DNA from: Eubacteriales bacterium
GTDB lineage: Bacteria > Bacillota > Clostridia > Oscillospirales > CAG-272
Assembly (NCBI GenBank): GCA_028709565.1
Contig: JAQVWU010000179.1
Span: forward strand, 1 to 6,419
Reading direction: 5' to 3'
DNA: 6,419 nt
Numbering within the stretch: position 1 is the first letter of the stretch; the number at the start of each line of letters is the position of its first letter. Positions 6,273 through 6,419 of the stretch are shown piece by piece. A program made the translations under genes and the position numbers. A model generated the notes under the pieces. The model was not told where the DNA came from. It was given only the letters and a program-made list of their open reading frames with translations, and made no database searches.

Positions 6273-6419
6273 TTGAAAAAACTTCTGATAGTCGAGGACG
6301 ACCGCGCGCTGCGCGCGGGGCTGTGCCGTTCTCTGGCATCAAACGAAATTGAAACCGAATCCGCCGCTACAATAGCCGAGGCGCGGGCGAAATTTCACGC
6401 CGGTAAATATGACCTTGTG
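6273..6419 (+). CDS. Two-component response regulator, N-terminal receiver domain (partial)
   Basis: Forty-nine residues are visible before the window ends. They begin MKKLLIVEDDRALRAGL, the first strand and acidic pocket (E8, D9, D10) of a CheY-like receiver domain. They continue with a helix and KYDLV, the strand that normally leads straight into the phospho-acceptor Asp, which would be two or three residues beyond the edge. The remainder is probably a winged-helix DNA-binding output domain of the OmpR/PhoB type, but that is not visible. The start chosen is TTG 6273-6275 because GGGGTGAT (6261-6268) lies four bases before it and matches the 16S tail. In-frame GTG 6264 and ATG 6252 are alternatives with poorer ribosome sites. 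A histidine kinase gene would be expected downstream. Confidence 0.88.
   Translation, partial: MKKLLIVEDDRALRAGLCRSLASNEIETESAATIAEARAKFHAGKYDLV

Noticed and set aside
6302..6320. GC-rich palindrome CCGCGCGCTGCGCGCGG at the start of the response-regulator gene.
   Set aside because: It lies inside conserved receiver-domain codons (DRALRAG) with GC-rich third positions, so codon choice explains it.

Overview
The window looks like chromosomal DNA from an anaerobic Firmicute of the class Clostridia, probably the Oscillospiraceae/Ruminococcaceae side. This is inferred from family recognition: a clostridial cysteine-bearing four-helix-bundle protein, an uncultured-clostridia type of sugar-ABC binding lipoprotein, an Amidase_6 protein and a long ECF-like sigma factor. 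Moderately GC-rich genes, very AT-rich spacers and AGGAGG-type ribosome binding sites fit. No search was run.

Left part (1-2207), all on the minus strand. A promoter near 2250 drives a two-gene operon. The first gene is a FAD-dependent oxidoreductase with a C-terminal Rieske [2Fe-2S] domain (732-2207). The second, after a 37-bp gap, is a small four-helix-bundle protein (263-694). The operon ends at a strong intrinsic terminator (217-247). A group IIC intron (1-213, cut by the window edge) begins only a few bases past this terminator, which is the typical target of class C introns. Its putative EBS1 (ATTA) is complementary to the last four bases of the 5' exon (TAAT).

Middle part (2208-3945). 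A near-consensus promoter (TTGCCA, 17 bp, TATAAT) fires the opposite way into a solitary extracellular solute-binding lipoprotein (2389-3870). No ABC permease or ATPase is next to it. A bidirectional terminator hairpin (3904-3934) separates it from a convergent gene for a small Amidase_6 papain-fold hydrolase (3946-4428, minus strand).

Right part (4429-6419), plus strand. The spacer between the amidase gene and the next gene is AT-rich and holds a perfect 11-bp dyad (4442-4468). The next gene encodes an ECF-like sigma factor with a second, C-terminal helix-turn-helix-like domain (4573-5298). Reading shows that this coding sequence originally continued to 6173. It is interrupted by an in-frame TAA (5296-5298) and by an apparent one-base deletion near 5511, so a roughly 533-residue protein now survives as an N-terminal sigma part plus a decayed or separated C-terminal part. 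A fresh promoter (6216-6244) then leads into the start of a two-component response regulator, truncated by the window end just before the expected phospho-acceptor aspartate.

No tRNA, rRNA, CRISPR array or insertion sequence was seen. The most notable items are the intron placed on the terminator and the broken multidomain sigma factor.
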